Below are positions 29,801-37,292 of a stretch of 64,000 nt of DNA, in pieces. The position numbers were made by a program, and so were the translations under genes. Below the pieces are notes generated by a model. The model was not told the DNA's origin, did not search any database, and saw only the letters and a program-made list of their open reading frames with translations. This DNA is from Chloroflexota bacterium (GTDB lineage Bacteria > Chloroflexota > Limnocylindria > Limnocylindrales > CSP1-4): NCBI GenBank assembly GCA_919901745.1, contig CAKKPP010000003.1:74840-138839 (forward strand), read 5' to 3'. Position 1 is the first letter of the stretch, and each line of letters begins with the position of its first letter.

Positions 29801-29854
29801 CGCGCCTTATGCGCGCCGCCCCGAGCGCGCCTTATGCGCGCCGCCCCGAGCGCG
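29801..29854. repeat. Perfect 25-bp tandem duplication
   Basis: The unit CGCGCCTTATGCGCGCCGCC + CCGAG occupies 29801-29825 and 29826-29850 exactly, with four bases of a third copy. It lies in the 113-nt gap between comF and the DUF192 gene, 40 nt upstream of the comF start. Confidence 0.9.
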
Positions 29855-29873
29855 ACCCCGGACACCGAGACAT

Positions 29874-30263
29874 TCAGCTCAGGACGATCAGGTCTCCGAC
29901 TTCCACCCGCGCCGCATCGATGGCACCCACCGGTAACTCCAACACGCCGCGCGCCCCCCGGATGAACGGTACCAACCCGCGCCATGGCGGAACGTCGCGG
30001 TGGATCGACAACACCGGTCGCACCTCTCTCGGCTCGTCGCTCGAAGCGCCGGGCGCCCCGAGGAACACGACATCAATGGGAAAGCGCATGAACATCATGT
30101 GGATCCCGTTGCTGTCGGGCAGCCACAGGCCGGCCCCTGCGTCGAGTGCGGGCCGGCCCATCAAGCCGAGGAACTTTGCCCATAACCCGCCGGCAACCTC
30201 GACCCGCGTGGCGACGATCAGGTCGCGGGTGAGATTGCGTGCGACCAGCATCGACTCGGCCAT
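29874..30263 (-). CDS. DUF192 family protein
   Basis: 129 aa, PF02643. Signatures 'GGLWAKFLGLMGRPALDAGAGLWLP', 'GIHMMFMRFPIDVVFL', 'VPFIRGARGVLELPVGA' are those of the small beta-barrel DUF192 fold. No signal peptide is seen, so it is probably cytosolic here. Function unknown; it follows tadC by about 50 nt and may ride on that transcript. Confidence 0.88.
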   Translation of the reverse strand: MAESMLVARNLTRDLIVATRVEVAGGLWAKFLGLMGRPALDAGAGLWLPDSNGIHMMFMRFPIDVVFLGAPGASSDEPREVRPVLSIHRDVPPWRGLVPFIRGARGVLELPVGAIDAARVEVGDLIVLS

Positions 30264-30314
30264 GGACCTGGGTCCGGCGGACCTCCTCCCAACCGGCGAG
30301 GCCGGTCGGGTCGG

Positions 30315-31238
30315 TCAGGTCGCCAGATTCTGAATGATCAGGATGATGGCGGGGCCGAGGATGACGATGAACAGCGACGGGAAGATGCACCCGACCAGCG
30401 GGAACAGCATCTTGATCGGTGCTTTCGCCGCCATCTCCTCGGCGCGCTGCCGGCGTTCGATCCGGAGTTGCTCCGACTGGACCTGGAGCACCTTGGAGAT
30501 CGACACACCCAGCTGTTCGGCCTGGATGATCGCGCCGATGAAGTTGGTGAGTGGGCCCACGTCCGTCCTGGCCACGATGTCGCGCAGGGCGTCGCGCCGG
30601 GCCTTGCCCACGCGCACCTCGGCAAGCGCCCGCCGGAACTCTTCGGTGAGTGGGCCCTTGAGCTTCTCGACGACCTTGCCCAGGGCGGCGTCGAAGCCAA
30701 GGCCGGCGCGCACGGAAATGGTCAGCAGGTCGAGTGCGTCGGGGATCTGGAGCAGGATCAGCTTCTTGCGCTTCTTGATCCGGCCTCCCAGCCAGAACTC
30801 CGGCGCGGTATAGCCGAACATCAGGCCGATCGGGATGAAGATGATCCCCGCGATCAGGTTGCCGCCGAAGATACCGAACAGGACGAAGAAACCTCCGGCA
30901 AATCCCAACGCGGCAATCGCCTTGATGCCCAGCCAGTCGGCGACCCGGATCTCGCCGGGGTTCCCGGCCAGGGCCAGGCGCTTTTCCGTGCGGTCCGAGA
31001 ACGATGTGCTCGTGACACGTGAGACCGTTCCGGAGAGGCGGGCCGCAAGTGGGCGCAGCGTCCGCTCGAGGAACGGCTGCTGGAGCTCGAGTTCCTCGAG
31101 GTTCTTGGCCTGCATGGTCCCCAGCTGGGTCAGGCGTGCCTGCACCGGGTCGATCGGGGCGTTGCCGGCAAGTCCGAGGAAGATCAACAGGATGGCCACG
31201 GCGGCCGCTCCCGCGATGATGAACGGAAGGATCTCCAT
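30315..31238 (-). CDS. tadC: Tad pilus inner-membrane platform protein TadC
   Basis: 307 aa. Type II secretion F domain (PF00482) in the second half: 'LQIPDALDLLTISVRAGLGFDAALGKVVEKLKGPLTEEFRRAL' with hydrophobic segments at the N-terminus, residues about 95-140 and at the C-terminal end. Pairs with TadB, 4 nt upstream, to form the pilus assembly platform driven by TadA. Confidence 0.92.
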   Translation of the reverse strand: MEILPFIIAGAAAVAILLIFLGLAGNAPIDPVQARLTQLGTMQAKNLEELELQQPFLERTLRPLAARLSGTVSRVTSTSFSDRTEKRLALAGNPGEIRVADWLGIKAIAALGFAGGFFVLFGIFGGNLIAGIIFIPIGLMFGYTAPEFWLGGRIKKRKKLILLQIPDALDLLTISVRAGLGFDAALGKVVEKLKGPLTEEFRRALAEVRVGKARRDALRDIVARTDVGPLTNFIGAIIQAEQLGVSISKVLQVQSEQLRIERRQRAEEMAAKAPIKMLFPLVGCIFPSLFIVILGPAIILIIQNLAT

Positions 31239-31242
31239 CTCG

Positions 31243-32259
31243 CTAGACCTCGATATCCACGATCTTGCGGATGAACATGAAGCCGATGACCATCATCACG
31301 GCTCCGAAGCCCAGGATGATCACGCCGGCCGGCAGGCCGCCAATCCCGGGTGGGCTGACAAACATCGGATCGAAGAACGTCGGCGCCGCCAGGTAGATGA
31401 AGCCGGCCAGGGCGAACGGAAGGCCGCCGACCACGTACCCGGACAATCGCTGCTGGGCCGTCAGGGTGCGAATCTCGCCCTTGATCCGGACACGCTCACG
31501 GATCGTGTAGGCAATGGAGTCGAGGATCTCGGCGAGGTTGCCGCCGACGGTGTGCTGGATCGCAATGGCCGTGGCCATCAGTTCGAGGTCATCGGACTTG
31601 ACCCGCCGGACCATGTTCTCCAGGGCTTGCTCGAATGGCAGACCGAGGTTGACCTCTCGAATGACCCGCCCGAACTCCGTTGAGATTGGCGGCCGGGACT
31701 CTCGAACCACGAGTTCGATGGCCTGAAGGAACGACGAGCCGGCGCGGAGGGCGTTGGCGATCAGGGTGATCGTATCCGGGAGCTGCTTGTTGAAGGCTCC
31801 CAACCGGCCGCTCTTGCGGCGGCCGAGCCAGATCCGCGGCAGCATGAACCCGATCAACACGCCGCCGAGGACAGCGATCGGCGAGCCAAATGCCGGGAAG
31901 ACGATACCGAGCACCAGGAACAGGATCGGCAGCCCGACCGTCGCGCCGGCCCAGATGACGAGGTATTCGCTGACCTTCAGCCTCAGGTCGGCCCTGGCCA
32001 GCTCGCGGGCAAGGTTCGCCCCGAAGTCGCGCTGCTCGACGACCTTGTTCAGGTTCGCGAGGGCCACGCTCTGGGCGATCAGGTCGCTGATCGGTCCCTG
32101 GCCGGTGGCTGCCGGCTTCTCCTTCTCCGTTTTTCCCGACGCATACCGCTCGAGCCGATTGGAGATCCCGGAGCCACCTCCACTCGTTGCGATCCCGACG
32201 GCGATCAGGATGATCGCCAGGGCCGCCACGGCGGCTACGGCGATCGTCAGATCCGGCAC
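31243..32259 (-). CDS. tadB: Tad pilus inner-membrane platform protein TadB
   Basis: 338 aa. T2SF domain: 'LPDTITLIANALRAGSSFLQAIELVVRESRPPISTEFGRVI' and 'AIQHTVGGNLAEILDSIAYTIRERVRIKGEIRTLTAQQRLSG', with four TM segments. GGAGG lies 7 nt before the GTG start. Between tadA and tadC as in canonical tad loci. Confidence 0.92.
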   Translation of the reverse strand: MPDLTIAVAAVAALAIILIAVGIATSGGGSGISNRLERYASGKTEKEKPAATGQGPISDLIAQSVALANLNKVVEQRDFGANLARELARADLRLKVSEYLVIWAGATVGLPILFLVLGIVFPAFGSPIAVLGGVLIGFMLPRIWLGRRKSGRLGAFNKQLPDTITLIANALRAGSSFLQAIELVVRESRPPISTEFGRVIREVNLGLPFEQALENMVRRVKSDDLELMATAIAIQHTVGGNLAEILDSIAYTIRERVRIKGEIRTLTAQQRLSGYVVGGLPFALAGFIYLAAPTFFDPMFVSPPGIGGLPAGVIILGFGAVMMVIGFMFIRKIVDIEV

Positions 32260-32271
32260 GTACCCGCCTCC

Positions 32272-33687
32272 CTAGAACGCCGCGCCGAAGATGCCCGGAG
32301 GTAGATGGATGCCCATCACCTCGAACTTCTCGACGAACTTCGGCCGAATCCCGGTCGGCTTGAGCCGGCCCTGGATCTTGCCCTCGACGACGCCCGTCTG
32401 CTCGAAGACGAAGACGTCCTGCATGACGATGATGTCGCCCTCCATCCCCTGGACCTCGGTGATGTTGACGATCCGTCGGGTGCCGTCCTTGAGGCGACTC
32501 TGCTGGACGATCAGGTCGACGGCCGCCGCCACCTGCTCGCGGATGGCGCGCACCGGCAAATCCACGCCGGCCATCAGGACCATCGTCTCGAGGCGAGACA
32601 GCATGTCGCGCGGACTGTTGGCGTGGCCGGTCGACATCGAGCCGTCATGGCCCGTGTTCATGGCCTGGAGCATGTCCAGCGCCTCGCCCGATCGACACTC
32701 TCCGACGATGATCCGGTCGGGGCGCATGCGCAGGGAGTTGCGCACGAGCTCGCGGATCGGAATCGCACCCTTGCCCTCGATGTTCGGCGGGCGGGACTCG
32801 AGCGTGACGACGTGCTCCTGCCGAAGCTGGAGCTCCGCGGCGTCCTCGATGGTCACGATCCGCTCGTCGTTCGGGATGAACGACGACAGCACGTTGAGGG
32901 TGGTCGTCTTGCCCGAACCGGTGCCGCCCGAGACGAACAGGTTCAAACGCGCCTCGACACAGGCGCGCAGGAAGTCGAACATGTCCGGGGTGGCCGTTCC
33001 GAACCGGATGAGGTCGTCGACCGTGAAGGGCGAGGCCGAGAACTTCCGGATCGTGATCACGGGGCCGACCAGCGACAGCGGCGGGATGATCGCGTTCACG
33101 CGCGAGCCATCGGTGAGGCGGGCATCGACCATCGGCGACGATTCATCGACACGTCGACCGATCGGGGCGATGATCCGATCGATGATCCGCATGACGTGAT
33201 CGTCGTTCTGGAAGACGACGTTGGTCAGCTCGAGCTTGCCCGACCGCTCGATGTAGACCTGGCGCGGTCCGTTGACCATGACTTCGGTGATGGACTCGTC
33301 CCGAAGCAGCGGCTCCAGGGGCCCGAGGCCGATGATCTCGTCGGTGATCTGCTCCAGCATCCGGACCCGCTCGGCGCGCGTCAGGGCGAGGCCTTCCTCG
33401 TCGATGACCTTGCCGAAGATCTCCTCGATCTGGCGCCGGACCTCGACCTGGTTGGACAGGTCAAGCTTGGGATCGAGGTCCTGGATGACCCGGCTCTGGA
33501 TCCGGAACTTGACGTCCCTGAACGACTCGCGAACCGGAGCCGATGTCATCAGCCGCGGCGAGCCCGACTGTCCGCCTGCGGGAGGCGTGGGGCCGCCCGG
33601 TCCCGCGGGTGCCGGCGCGGAGGGCACGTTCGAGCCCGCCGGTCCGGCCCCCGGCCGCGCGCTCTCGATCCGCTTCAGAAGAGACAT
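32272..33687 (-). CDS. tadA: Tad pilus assembly ATPase TadA/CpaF
   Basis: 471 aa. Type II/IV secretion ATPase. A Pro/Gly/Ala-rich N-terminus (1-50) precedes 'LGPLEPLLRDESITEVMVNGP', Walker A GGTGSGK at 254-260, 'RIVTIEDAAELQL' (Asp box), 'RPDRIIVGECRSGEALDMLQAMNTGHDGSMSTGHANSP' (Walker B/His box). Hexameric motor for Flp pilus extension (and possibly retraction). GGGGAG precedes the ATG. Confidence 0.95.
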   Translation of the reverse strand: MSLLKRIESARPGAGPAGSNVPSAPAPAGPGGPTPPAGGQSGSPRLMTSAPVRESFRDVKFRIQSRVIQDLDPKLDLSNQVEVRRQIEEIFGKVIDEEGLALTRAERVRMLEQITDEIIGLGPLEPLLRDESITEVMVNGPRQVYIERSGKLELTNVVFQNDDHVMRIIDRIIAPIGRRVDESSPMVDARLTDGSRVNAIIPPLSLVGPVITIRKFSASPFTVDDLIRFGTATPDMFDFLRACVEARLNLFVSGGTGSGKTTTLNVLSSFIPNDERIVTIEDAAELQLRQEHVVTLESRPPNIEGKGAIPIRELVRNSLRMRPDRIIVGECRSGEALDMLQAMNTGHDGSMSTGHANSPRDMLSRLETMVLMAGVDLPVRAIREQVAAAVDLIVQQSRLKDGTRRIVNITEVQGMEGDIIVMQDVFVFEQTGVVEGKIQGRLKPTGIRPKFVEKFEVMGIHLPPGIFGAAF

Positions 33688-33731
33688 CGCCTACTCCCCT
33701 TCGCCCCGAGGGGCCGTTATGGACACCGTGG

Positions 33732-35000
33732 TCACCGCCACGCGAACAGGGATTTGCGGTTGGCCGCCTTGCGGCCGTCCTCCGCCGGTTTGACCTGGGC
33801 ATCGCCGACGATCGCGGTCGCCAGGCGCAGGATGTCCTGGGACACCTGCGCATCCTTGTTGCTCAGATAGAAGGGTACGCCCCGGTTCAGCGCATACACA
33901 ACGCTGCGGCCGTCGCTGACGATCGTATGGTCGATCTTGCGCCCGATCGAGTGCTCGACATCGGCCACGCGGATGCCCAGGGTAGAGTCGGCGCGGTTGA
34001 GAACGAGCCTGACTTTGTCGCTGCCGTAGCCGAGTTGCTCGGCGACCTCCAGGAACAGGCGCATGTTCTTGATGCTCGTGATCTCGAGGCTGAGGATCGT
34101 CAGGATCAGGTCGGCACTGTCGAGGATCGCCAGGGTGGTGTCGTTGAAGCTGGACGAGCAGTCGACGATCACCAGCTCATGGGACATGCTCAGCGCCTCG
34201 ATGGCGCGCTTCACGCCAGCGGGGCTGACCAGTTCGGCCATCTCCGGCGACGGCGGGGCGAGCAGGACCCGGATACCCGACGAGTGGTTGATCACGAAGG
34301 TCTCGATCGAATCGGCCTCGCCGTTCTCGAGCTCAGGGGCGAGATCGGCGATCGACTTGTTCTTGGGGTTCAGGTTCAGAAGCACGCCGACGTCGCCGAA
34401 TTGAAGGGAACCGTCCATCAGGACGACTTTCTTGCCGCCGTCGACGGCCGCCGCAACCGCCATGTTCACGGCGATGGTGGTTCGACCCACGCCGCCCTTC
34501 GGGCTGTACACGGCGACCACGAGGCCCGGCTCGCGTTCACCGTCACCGGCGCCGTTCTGGTCCGGGCCCCTGGGCGTGACCATGGGGGCCATCCGGCTGA
34601 GCTTCTCGCGTTCGCGGGTATAGACCTGGCGGATCGAGGCCGTCAGCTCATCGCTGCTGAAGGGCTTGACGAGGAACTCACGCGCTCCGGCGAGCATCGA
34701 CCGGCGGAGGTAGTCCGCCTCGCCCTGGACAGACATCATGACCACCGAAGCGCCGGGGGCCGCAGATGCGAGCTGCTCCGTGGCGGCGATCCCGTCCATG
34801 TCCGGCATGTTGATGTCCATGAGGACCACGTCGGGACTCAGCCTTCCGGCCAGGTCGATCGCCTCCGTGCCCGACGCAGCCGCGCCGATCACGTCGACGT
34901 CCGTCTCGAAGCTGAGCAGCTTCGTCAGGTGGTCCCGGGTCTCGGGAATGTCGTCGACGATCAGGACGCGGATCTGGTCGGTCATCTCGGTGGTAGTCAC
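33732..35000 (-). CDS. cpaE: CpaE/TadZ: receiver domain fused to MinD-like ATPase
   Basis: 422 aa. Receiver domain at residues 8-125 with an intact acidic pocket (Asp16, Asp17) and phosphoacceptor Asp62 in 'VLMDINMPDMDG', plus Thr/Lys switch residues ('MMS', 'VKPF'). MinD/ParA-type ATPase from 160: deviant Walker A 168-174 KGGVGRT, where the second Lys is Arg, then 'VVLMDGSLQFGDVGVLLNL' and 'LVIVDCSSSFND'. In tad systems TadZ/CpaE places the pilus machine at the pole. GTG start at 35000 or ATG at 34985 are both possible. Confidence 0.93.
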   Translation of the reverse strand: MTTTEMTDQIRVLIVDDIPETRDHLTKLLSFETDVDVIGAAASGTEAIDLAGRLSPDVVLMDINMPDMDGIAATEQLASAAPGASVVMMSVQGEADYLRRSMLAGAREFLVKPFSSDELTASIRQVYTREREKLSRMAPMVTPRGPDQNGAGDGEREPGLVVAVYSPKGGVGRTTIAVNMAVAAAVDGGKKVVLMDGSLQFGDVGVLLNLNPKNKSIADLAPELENGEADSIETFVINHSSGIRVLLAPPSPEMAELVSPAGVKRAIEALSMSHELVIVDCSSSFNDTTLAILDSADLILTILSLEITSIKNMRLFLEVAEQLGYGSDKVRLVLNRADSTLGIRVADVEHSIGRKIDHTIVSDGRSVVYALNRGVPFYLSNKDAQVSQDILRLATAIVGDAQVKPAEDGRKAANRKSLFAWR

Positions 35001-35111
35001 AGTCCAGTAGGTTTGAGAGGGATGAAACCGAGGCGGGCGCTGGACCGGTTGGTCCGGTGCGCCCGTCGCGATCCGGGCAGGGGCCGCACGACGCGTCCTC
35101 GGCCCATCTGT

Positions 35112-36011
35112 TTACGGAGCGGCCTGTGCCGGCAGGATCGTCTCGAGGAGCTGCGGGACCAGGACCCCGTGCTCGTCGACGAGGGTCTTCAGGATCACGC
35201 CGGTGGTCGCGACCGGCAGGACCGGGAGGAGCTCGCCGGTGACCGGGTCACGCTCGAAGTCCTTCGCCGAGCGGAGGACCAGCGAGATCGAGCCGTCCAG
35301 CTGGGCGAACTTGATGATCTCGGCCTGCTGTGGGGTTGCTCCCACGATGACGATTTCCTGCTGTCCGGTCAGGGCCGTCCCGTCGGCATTGACGACCGGG
35401 TTGCCCTGGGCGTCGACCGGCGGGGGCGGCAGCAGCGTCCCGATGACCTGCATGCCCTGGACGAGGAGCTTGACGCTCGTGCTGTTGACGCCGGCGACCA
35501 CGGTGACGGTCTCATCGACCGGACTGACCGAGACGACCGGGAACTTGTCCCCGGTGAAACCGACGAGCATGTCCACGAAATCGCCCGGCTGGATCACCGT
35601 GCCGACGCCGGAGACCTGGTCCACCTGGATCGCGATACCGACGAGGCCGGGCGGGACGGTGAGGTCGGCAATGCCGCCGCCGCGCGAGAAGTCGATGAGG
35701 GTCAGCTGCTTGCCGGCCGCGATGTCGGTGCGGGCGATCTTGCCCACCACCAGTGAGATGTCGGCGAACGCCGTGGGGTCGCGCTGGGTGAGCGGGAATT
35801 CCTTGTCGAGGCGAAGCATGTCGGCGCTGATCTCCGTCCCGAGCGGGATGTCGACCGCGGCAAACACCGTCGGACCGGTGGTCGGCACTCCGCCCGTGCC
35901 GCCGCCACCACCGCCACTGCCGTCACCCTGTGACAGGATCACGACGCCGATGAACGCGATAACGGCAAGGAAGACCCCGATCAGGAGGATCAACCGATTT
36001 GAACGCTTCAA
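35112..36011 (-). CDS. cpaB: Flp pilus assembly protein CpaB/RcpC
   Basis: 299 aa from a TTG at 36011 (then KRSNRLILLIGVFLAVIAF), preferred because GGGGAGAAG sits just upstream; a GTG at 36053 would add 14 residues. One N-terminal TM, a Gly-rich linker, then a SAF domain ('VFAAVDIPLGTEISADMLRL') and the RcpC extension. Family members sit on the outer side of the inner membrane and help anchor the pilus. 111 nt separates it from cpaE; the gap contains one short inverted repeat and no gene. Confidence 0.9.
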   Translation of the reverse strand: MKRSNRLILLIGVFLAVIAFIGVVILSQGDGSGGGGGGTGGVPTTGPTVFAAVDIPLGTEISADMLRLDKEFPLTQRDPTAFADISLVVGKIARTDIAAGKQLTLIDFSRGGGIADLTVPPGLVGIAIQVDQVSGVGTVIQPGDFVDMLVGFTGDKFPVVSVSPVDETVTVVAGVNSTSVKLLVQGMQVIGTLLPPPPVDAQGNPVVNADGTALTGQQEIVIVGATPQQAEIIKFAQLDGSISLVLRSAKDFERDPVTGELLPVLPVATTGVILKTLVDEHGVLVPQLLETILPAQAAP

Positions 36012-36060
36012 GATGCTTCTCCCCGAGTCATGCCATGTGACAAGTGGCACCACTGTAGCA

Positions 36061-36084
36061 CCGCCTGAAGGCGGCGCGACTATA
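36061..36084 (-). promoter_or_regulatory. Extended -10 promoter plus start-site palindrome for cpaB
   Basis: Minus strand TGGTATAGT (extended -10, TATAGT at 36079-36084) is followed by the inverted repeat CCGCCT-GA-AGGCGG (36061-36074), which covers the likely transcription start. This suits a repressor site on the tad assembly genes. The interval 36012-36288 holds this promoter and the flp terminator, no gene. Confidence 0.5.
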
Positions 36085-36234
36085 CCAAAGGCCTAGGACC
36101 ATTAGGAGGAAACGGCAGGAAACCACGCTCGCCGCAAGGTGTTTCGCAAGGTGGGTCGAGGGCGTCCACCGCTGGCCTCTTGGGGCGTGGGCCCGGTGCG
36201 GACTGGCACACGCGATGGGGGCGCCGGGACAGCG

Positions 36235-36264
36235 AAAACCGCCGGGCCCGAGGGCACCGGCGGT
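36235..36264 (-). terminator. Terminator of flp copy 1
   Basis: ACCGCCGG (36238-36245) pairs with CCGGCGGT (36257-36264); read on the minus strand the stem ends in TTTT. It separates pilin transcription from cpaB. Confidence 0.75.
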
Positions 36265-36288
36265 GTTTCGATTGCGGGTCGAAGCGTG

Positions 36289-36462
36289 CTAGACGCTCGT
36301 GCCGACTGCGTTGAGGATCTTGCTGATCTCGCCGCCGAGGAAGATCAGGGCGACGATCGCAACGATCGCGATGAGGGCGAGGATCAACGCGTACTCGGCG
36401 AGACCCTGGCCTTCCTCGTCACGATGGGTGAAATTGATGAGTCCGGTGAGTAGAGACATCAT
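36289..36462 (-). CDS. flp: Flp-type pilin, copy 1
   Basis: 57 aa. Short basic/polar leader ending EEG (residues 16-18), then QGLAEYALILALIAIVAIVA: prepilin cleavage after Gly18 puts Glu at +5 and Tyr at +6, the Flp rule. Single TM helix, then 'FLGGEISKILNAVGTSV'. Two ATGs in tandem; the ribosome site AAAGGAGG lies 11 nt before the first. Main subunit of a Tad pilus together with the two copies upstream. The prepilin peptidase (TadV) is not in the window. Confidence 0.92.
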   Translation of the reverse strand: MMSLLTGLINFTHRDEEGQGLAEYALILALIAIVAIVALIFLGGEISKILNAVGTSV

Positions 36463-36468
36463 GTGAAT

Positions 36469-36498
36469 GGGTACCTCCTTTCCGTCAGGCTCCCCGAA
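36469..36498 (-). repeat. 30-bp leader block, shared with flp copy 2
   Basis: These 30 bases, covering the ribosome site and a GGGGAGCC arm, are identical to 36818-36847 before flp copy 2. Just beyond, a CCCC-containing arm can pair with GGGG in both copies. Confidence 0.85.
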
Positions 36499-36584
36499 AC
36501 CTGTGGGGGCCCGATCACACTACGAACCCCGCCCCGCTCTGTCAAGGCGTGACCCGAGGGATGTGGTGCGCCTGAGAAACGAAC

Positions 36585-36613
36585 GACCGCCGGGCCCAAA
36601 GGCTCCGGCGGTC
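36585..36613 (-). terminator. Terminator of flp copy 2
   Basis: GACCGCCGG (36585-36593) pairs with CCGGCGGTC (36605-36613). On the minus strand it is followed by GTTCGTTTCTC. Same core as the other two pilin terminators. Confidence 0.65.
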
Positions 36614-36637
36614 CGTGGTGTCGACGATGAAGGCCCG

Positions 36638-36811
36638 TTACAAGGCGTTGCCGACCGTGTTCAGGATCTTGCTGATCTCGCCGCCGAGGAAGAGGAGGGC
36701 GACGATCGCGATGATCGCGATGAGGGCGAGGATCAGCGCGTACTCGGCGAGACCCTGGCCTTCCTCGTCACGACGAGTGAATTGGATGAGTGCGGTACGT
36801 AGTGACAACAT
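36638..36811 (-). CDS. flp: Flp-type pilin, copy 2
   Basis: 57 aa, MLSLRTALIQFTRRDEEGQG then LAEYALILALIAIIAIVALL; ends ISKILNTVGNAL. Same EEG|QGLAEY processing site. Ribosome site GGAAAGGAGG upstream of ATG 36811. Near identical to copies 1 and 3, so recent duplication. The upstream in-frame extension to 36934 crosses the ribosome site and the terminator and is not used. Confidence 0.92.
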   Translation of the reverse strand: MLSLRTALIQFTRRDEEGQGLAEYALILALIAIIAIVALLFLGGEISKILNTVGNAL

Positions 36812-36817
36812 GATGCT

Positions 36818-36847
36818 GGGTACCTCCTTTCCGTCAGGCTCCCCGAA
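36818..36847 (-). repeat. 30-bp leader block, copy before flp 2
   Basis: Identical to 36469-36498. Contains the ribosome site. Not present before flp copy 3, whose leader has a different GGAGG context. Confidence 0.85.
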
Positions 36848-36934
36848 CTGTTGCCGGGGGCTTGGCCACGGTACGGACGTCGCTGCCCCTATGTCAAGGA
36901 GCCTGATCGTTCTCGCGGTGCCTACCGTAAACAA

Positions 36935-36968
36935 GGAACCGCCGGGCCCACAGGGCCTCGGCGGTTCC
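36935..36968 (-). terminator. Terminator of flp copy 3
   Basis: Perfect 10-bp stem GGAACCGCCG (36935-36944) with CGGCGGTTCC (36959-36968); minus-strand downstream sequence CCTTGTTTA is T-rich. Confidence 0.75.
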
Positions 36969-36990
36969 GGAATTCGCGTGGACGAGCGTG

Positions 36991-37161
36991 CTAGACGCTG
37001 GTGCCGACCGTGTTGAGGATCTTGCTGATCTCACCGCCGAGGAAGATCAGGGCGACGATCGCGACGATCGCGATGAGGGCGAGGATCAGCGCGTACTCCG
37101 CGAGACCCTGGCCTTCCTCGTCCCGACGGAACGAGGCGAGGAACGTGGAAATGAGCGCCAT
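36991..37161 (-). CDS. flp: Flp-type pilin, copy 3
   Basis: 56 aa, MALISTFLASFRRDEEGQG then LAEYALILALIAIVAIVALIF, ending NTVGTSV. Same prepilin site. AGGAGG lies 8 nt before ATG 37161. First pilin gene in transcription order, downstream of the sensor trio; the 131-nt gap before it contains a TATATT at 37177-37182 that overlaps the ribosome site and is therefore not a sure promoter. Confidence 0.92.
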   Translation of the reverse strand: MALISTFLASFRRDEEGQGLAEYALILALIAIVAIVALIFLGGEISKILNTVGTSV

Positions 37162-37292
37162 TCGTGGAGCCTCCTGAATATAAGGGCCTGCCCTGAAAAT
37201 GAACGAGGGCTGCGCTAAACAATACTCCTCACCCTGTAGAGCACCAGTAGCACGATCGTCCTCCCGACCGGCAGGACCCAGCACGCCGGGGA

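Noticed and set aside
29761..29985. Longer ComF start at 29985
   Set aside because: The extension crosses the 25-bp tandem repeat and lacks family similarity; ATG 29760 places the zinc finger at the usual distance.
33543..35756. 737-codon plus-strand open frame opposite cpaE and cpaB
   Set aside because: Covers parts of three established minus-strand tad genes and reads as His/Arg/Asp-rich shadow sequence.
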